Positions 31,742 through 34,758 of a DNA stretch of 34,758 bases are shown in pieces (the stretch's first letter is position 1; the number at the start of each line of letters is the position of its first letter). This DNA comes from Armatimonadota bacterium (GTDB lineage Bacteria > Armatimonadota > JAAZEB01), in contig JAAZEM010000125.1 in assembly GCA_012512265.1 (NCBI GenBank), forward strand, positions 1 through 34,758. The letters run 5' to 3'. The notes below the pieces were generated by a model that ran no database searches, was not told the origin of the DNA, and was given only the letters and a program-made list of their open reading frames with translations. The position numbers and the translations under genes are program-made.

Positions 31742-33241
31742 ATGAAGATACGCGTGATGCCCCTCGGGGCTGAAGTCGAGGCCGCGCCGGGTCAGGCGCT
31801 GCAGGACGTGCTCTTTTCGCTGGGCGTGGAGTTTCCGTGCGGCGGCCGTGGCCGGTGCAAAGGATGCCGGATCCAGGTGCTGGAGGGCTCTCTCTCACCA
31901 CGGCCGGCCGATTACGAGGCGTTCACCCCCGAGGAGTTGCGCGATGGCTGGCGGCTCAGCTGCCGGGCGCGAGTAGAGGGAGATCTGGTGATCCAGGTCC
32001 GCCAGTGGGATACCCTGGTGCTCTACGACAACACCCCGGTGGAGTTTGAGCCGCAAGAGGGCCTCGGGATCGCGATCGATATCGGCACCACGACCGTGGT
32101 GGCGCAGTTGCTGGACCTGGCAACAGGCCAGGTGCGCGCCGTGCGCGCGGGCCTGAATCCCCAGGCGCGCTGGGGCGCTGACGTCATCTCGCGCATGGAG
32201 CACGCGATGGCGGGCGAGGCCGCGGCGCTGAGCGATGCGATCAACCAGGGTCTATCGGCCATGGTGCTTGCCCTGTTCGAGAGCACGCGCCTGCCGTGGA
32301 CCGAGCTCCGAAAGATCGCCGTCGTGGGCAACACGGTGATGCAGCACCTGATGCTCGGCTTCCCGCTCGAGCAGCTCGCGATGGCGCCGCATGTGCCCTA
32401 CACGATGGAGGAGCAGACGCGGAGCACGGCGGAGCTGGGCTGGCACCTCCCCGTGGACGTGCCGCTACGCTTCCTGCCCAACCTGGGCGGATTCGTGGGC
32501 AGCGATATCCTCGGCGTCATCCTGGCGACGCGCATCCTGGAGAGCGACGTCCTGGTTGCAGCCGCCGATCTGGGGACCAACGGCGAGATCGTGGCAGGCA
32601 GCCGCGAAGGGGTTCTCGTCTCTTCGACGGCGGCCGGTCCGGCGTTCGAGGGGGGACGCATCGAGATGGGGATGCGCGCGGGCAAGGGCGCCATCTCACG
32701 CGTGAGCGTCGTGGACGGCCGGATGGAGGTCCAGGTGATCGGTGGGGGAGCGCCCCGCGGCATCTGTGGCAGCGGTCTGGTCGATGCCGTCGCCGCCGGC
32801 CTGGAGCTCGGCCTGATCCAGCCCACCGGGCGAATCACCGAGGGGGATCGCGTGGTGATCCAGGAGCCGGTCGCCATTACCCAGCGAGACGTGCGCGAGC
32901 TGCAACTTGCTAAGGCCGCGATTGCCGCCGGCTTGCGCATGCTCCTCGAAGAACTGGGTAAGACGGAGGAGGATGTCCAGAAGTTCTACCTGGCGGGGGC
33001 GTTCGGCAATACCCTGGGCGTGACGAGCGCGGAGCAGATCGGTCTCTTCCGATTCGGGAGCGAGAGGACGATCCCGGTGGGGAATGCTGCCCTGCGTGGT
33101 GCGAAGATCGCGCTCCTCTCTCGCGAGGGCGGGGTGCCGGCGGGGATCCAGGAGCGAATCCGCTTCCTCAATCTCTCTGCCCGACCGCGCTTCCAGGAGC
33201 TGTTCGCCGAGAAGATGCTGCTAGACCCCGAGCCGATGTAG
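31742..33241 (+). CDS. [2Fe-2S] ferredoxin-ASKHA domain protein (DUF4445/RACE-like)
   Basis: A 499-residue cytoplasmic protein. The N-terminal ferredoxin domain has Cys33, Cys39, Cys42 (FPCGGRGRCKGC) and Cys74, the ligands of a plant-type [2Fe-2S] cluster. The rest is an ASKHA-type ATPase fold with AIDIGTTTVVAQLLD from about 111 (phosphate-1), AADLGTNGEI, and VSSTAAGPAFEGGRIEMGMRA. This combination is found in activators of corrinoid proteins (RACo/RamA-like) that use ATP to drive reduction of inactive Co(II); many homologues, including those without corrinoid neighbours, are uncharacterised. ATG 31742 has AGGGGA six nt upstream. Only 57 nt separate it from the multihaem cytochrome gene, so they are probably one unit; electron transfer between them is a guess. 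Confidence 0.9.
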   Translation: MKIRVMPLGAEVEAAPGQALQDVLFSLGVEFPCGGRGRCKGCRIQVLEGSLSPRPADYEAFTPEELRDGWRLSCRARVEGDLVIQVRQWDTLVLYDNTPVEFEPQEGLGIAIDIGTTTVVAQLLDLATGQVRAVRAGLNPQARWGADVISRMEHAMAGEAAALSDAINQGLSAMVLALFESTRLPWTELRKIAVVGNTVMQHLMLGFPLEQLAMAPHVPYTMEEQTRSTAELGWHLPVDVPLRFLPNLGGFVGSDILGVILATRILESDVLVAAADLGTNGEIVAGSREGVLVSSTAAGPAFEGGRIEMGMRAGKGAISRVSVVDGRMEVQVIGGGAPRGICGSGLVDAVAAGLELGLIQPTGRITEGDRVVIQEPVAITQRDVRELQLAKAAIAAGLRMLLEELGKTEEDVQKFYLAGAFGNTLGVTSAEQIGLFRFGSERTIPVGNAALRGAKIALLSREGGVPAGIQERIRFLNLSARPRFQELFAEKMLLDPEPM

Positions 33242-33284
33242 GCGGTCGGCCCGTGGGCGCCGCCGATTTCCTTTACGCCTTGAG

Positions 33285-33296
33285 AGGAGGTGATCC
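33285..33296 (+). promoter_or_regulatory. Exceptionally long Shine-Dalgarno sequence
   Basis: AGGAGGTGATCC is a 12-nt perfect complement of the bacterial 16S rRNA 3' tail, and the GGAGG core ends 8 nt before the TTG start at 33299. It decides the start: the GTG at 33290 lies inside the site and cannot be used. It also signals strong translation of a gene with a weak start codon. Confidence 0.85.
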
Positions 33297-33298
33297 CG

Positions 33299-34648
33299 TT
33301 GGCCGATCGAGTGGCGCGCAAGCGCGCGAGGATCTGCTTTCTCCTGATTGCAGCCGTGGTAGCCGCGTGGGCGCCGCACCTCCTCCCGGTGGCGGACCGG
33401 TGGCTGGAGGCGCGCCGGATACGCACGAACATTGCCATCCTCTATACGACTGACACGCGCGGCTTCCTCGATAGCTGTGGGTGAGGGGGTGCCCTGGGGG
33501 CCGGTCTGGCTCACCGTCACACCTTCTTAGCCCGCGAGCGCGAACGTCGTCCCTTCTCGCTGCTGGTCGATGGCGGTAACGCGGCGGATACTCCGACGAA
33601 GCTGGAGGTGATCCTCCGTATCATGGGGGCCGACCTCTACGACGCGGTGGGCGTGGGTGCGCTCGACCTGCAATACGCGCGTGAGTATGCCCAGGCAGCA
33701 CCTGGCCAGATTCCCCTGGTGCGGGCGCTTCCCCGCGACGATGCGCTTGCCCGCCTGAGCGTTGACCTGCGCGTGAAGCGGCTGCGAGGCCGCGATATCG
33801 GAGTGACTTCGCTGCCCCCGCCTCCCGAGGGGACTGGGCGCGAAGCCTACCTCGACGCGGCGGCGCGTGCCCTTGCCGAGATGCGCCAGCGCTGCGACTT
33901 CCTGGTCCTGCTCAGTCAACTTGGTCTAGAAGGCGATCTGGAGCTCGCGCGGCGGTGTGGAAGCGCGGGGCCGCACGCGATCATCGGCAATATGGAAGCG
34001 GCCACCCTCCGCGAGCCGCTCCATGTGGGCGATACCGTTCTGCTACCCACGGGAGCGGGCGGAACCCACGTGGGGATCGCCGAGATCGTCTTCCCGGCAT
34101 GGGGCCGGCCCCGGATCGAGCATGTGGCCGTGGTGCCGGCGAAGGTGGAGGGGCCGAACCGCGCCGCCGATCCGGCCATCGAGGATACGATTGCTCGCTT
34201 CTATGAAAGCGAGCAGGACGCGTTCGTGGCGCGAATCGACCGCCGGCTACTCGCAGCGGAGATGGCAGAGGGCGCGGGCGATGAACAGCGTTGCGGCAGC
34301 TGCCACCGGCACGCCGTCGCGACGTGGAGAGAGACGGCGCACTCCCGGGCGGTCGATACCCTGATCGAGCGCAAGCGTCTCGTCCCCGAGTGCCTTACCT
34401 GCCATTCGACGCGCTATGCCGCGACGGGCCGGTTCGATCATGCGGCGCGTGCCGGCGATGTCGATTGCACCGGGTGTCACCCCGTTGTCTCGGAGAAGGA
34501 ATCTGCGTGCCCGGAAAAGGCGGCGCGCACGCGGGGAGTGGCGTCGTGCGCCTCGTGTCACACCCCGGCGCATAGCCCTGGGTTCAATTACACGAGTTAC
34601 CTGTCGCGTGTCAACCATGCCTGGAAGCCGGCTGGGATTCCGAGATAA
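33299..34648 (+). CDS. Putative selenoprotein: UshA-like domain fused to a four-haem cytochrome c554-like domain (Sec62)
   Basis: 449 residues if TGA 33482-33484 is read as selenocysteine. Residues 12-30 are a hydrophobic signal/anchor. The next domain starts NIAILYTTDTRGFLDSCG-U62-GGALGAGLAHRHTFLA. It matches the 5'-nucleotidase-like (UshA/SoxB) proteins that read D-T-H-G...PCGC...LGGLARRA, so Sec replaces the second Cys of C-G-C. The frame and similarity continue past the TGA (SLLVDGG, DAVGVGALDL). The usual catalytic His and Asn positions are changed (DTR, GALD), so phosphatase activity is doubtful. The C-terminus has four haem motifs: CGSCH 332-336, CLTCH 365-369, CTGCH 390-394 and CASCH 417-421, as in cytochrome c554-type proteins, ending NYTSYLSRVNH. 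Start TTG 33299. Alternatives are a nonsense pseudogene or a sequencing error. Confidence 0.75.
33482..33515 (+). promoter_or_regulatory. In-frame TGA with bacterial SECIS-like hairpin
   Basis: TGA is at 33482-33484. After 18 nt, loop GGTCT (33503-33507) is closed by a 5-bp stem, GGGCC (33498-33502) with GGCTC (33508-33512), one G-U pair; G33496-C33514 can add a pair. As I recall it, the E. coli fdhF SECIS also has a GGUC(U) apical loop that begins 18 nt after the UGA. SelB needs the G-U of such loops. The stem is shorter than some, and other folds (GGTG/CACC) compete, so it needs testing. Confidence 0.65.
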
Positions 34649-34655
34649 GGAATCC
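34635..34655 (+). terminator. Hairpin spanning the stop codon of the selenoprotein candidate
   Basis: GGATTCC (34635-34641) and GGAATCC (34649-34655) pair perfectly; the TAA stop (34646-34648) is in the 7-nt loop. No U-tract follows. Confidence 0.4.
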
Positions 34656-34675
34656 GAAGCCACGGAGGCAGCACG

Positions 34676-34739
34676 CAACCCGGCGCGCGGCGATAAATCA
34701 CCGCGCTGCTTGCGAGCGAAGCCCTGCCGGGCTGGGTTG
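34676..34739. repeat. Y-shaped palindromic (REP-like) element
   Basis: The outer stem CAACCC (34676-34681) with GGGTTG (34734-34739) encloses two hairpins: GCGCGG (34685-34690) with CCGCGC (34701-34706), whose loop contains GATAAATC, and AGCCC (34720-34724) with GGGCT (34729-34733). The whole can form a three-way junction on either strand. It lies in the last intergenic stretch, right after the cytochrome gene. Only one copy occurs in this window, so whether it is dispersed is unknown. Confidence 0.5.
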
Positions 34740-34758
34740 GGGATACTCCCAGATGTCT

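Noticed and set aside
33482..33484. TGA as a simple nonsense mutation splitting the cytochrome gene
   Set aside because: Not excluded, but less likely: the rest of the frame is intact with all haem motifs, the position is a redox Cys in relatives, and a SECIS-like loop is at the right distance.
33482..33484. TGA read as Trp or Gly by an altered genetic code
   Set aside because: Other genes in the window end naturally at TGA (for example folC and the M28 peptidase), so the code is standard.
1..34758. CRISPR arrays, insertion sequences, prophage or integrase genes
   Set aside because: No regularly spaced repeats, transposase/integrase motifs or attachment-like duplications were seen.

Overview
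The window comes from a high-GC, heterotrophic, diderm bacterium. The diderm inference rests on an exported beta-barrel protein ending in Phe (30018-31316) and on a multihaem c-type cytochrome. A decayed fragment resembling the C-terminal half of DUF1559 / H-X9-DG pseudopilins, a family greatly expanded in Armatimonadota and Planctomycetota, gives a weak hint of Armatimonadota or a related uncultured lineage. No IS element, prophage, CRISPR array or rRNA was seen. TGA is used as a normal stop elsewhere (for example folC and the M28 peptidase), so the genetic code is standard.

Layout. 1-471: 3' end of folC. 480-3374 (-): membrane hybrid histidine kinase with a Cys-rich insertion in its receiver domain. 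4063-4139 (-): tRNA-Glu(CUC) with a perfect-consensus promoter. 4547-5578 (+): zinc-ribbon protein with four tandem HTH-like repeats behind a long leader. 5716-7311: PHP phosphoesterase and, divergently, a zinc-ribbon membrane protein. 7376-12389 (-): PfkB sugar kinase, medium-chain alcohol dehydrogenase, a secreted glycosidase-like protein and an exported NAGPA-family protein. 12616-14802: STAS-domain protein, a coiled-coil membrane protein, an alpha/beta hydrolase and a small zinc-binding protein. 14836-15160: pseudopilin remnant. 15254-17754 (-): four-gene operon for polyprenyl-phosphate-linked sugar (glycosyltransferase, UbiA-type transferase, 4-TM EamA/SMR-like transporter, SRPBCC protein) read from a perfect promoter abutting a GTG start. 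17806-19140 (-): rimO. 19477-19803 (+): DUF486. 20054-23645 (-): a 40-residue basic protein, class III aminotransferase, Gfo/Idh/MocA oxidoreductase and a zinc-ribbon protein. 24043-25695 (-): PPi-dependent phosphofructokinase with a leader of about 350 nt. 26300-29782 (-): small charged protein, GAF-GAF-PAS histidine kinase and glutaminyl-cyclase-like M28 peptidase. 30018-31316 (-): outer-membrane protein. 31742-34648 (+): [2Fe-2S]/ASKHA protein followed by a multihaem cytochrome gene.

The most important observation is in that last gene. Its frame is interrupted by one TGA at 33482-33484, exactly where related proteins carry the second Cys of a C-G-C motif, and homology-like sequence continues in the same frame for 387 more codons. 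A stem-loop with a GGUCU loop lies 18 nt after the TGA, the same distance as I recall for the Escherichia coli fdhF SECIS. I read it as a selenoprotein (Cys60-Gly61-Sec62): a degenerate UshA-like domain fused to a four-haem cytochrome c554-like domain.

The promoters that can be read are close to TTGACA-N17/18-TATAAT, so housekeeping sigma-70-type transcription explains most units. Several genes are followed by strong GC hairpins without a U-tract.
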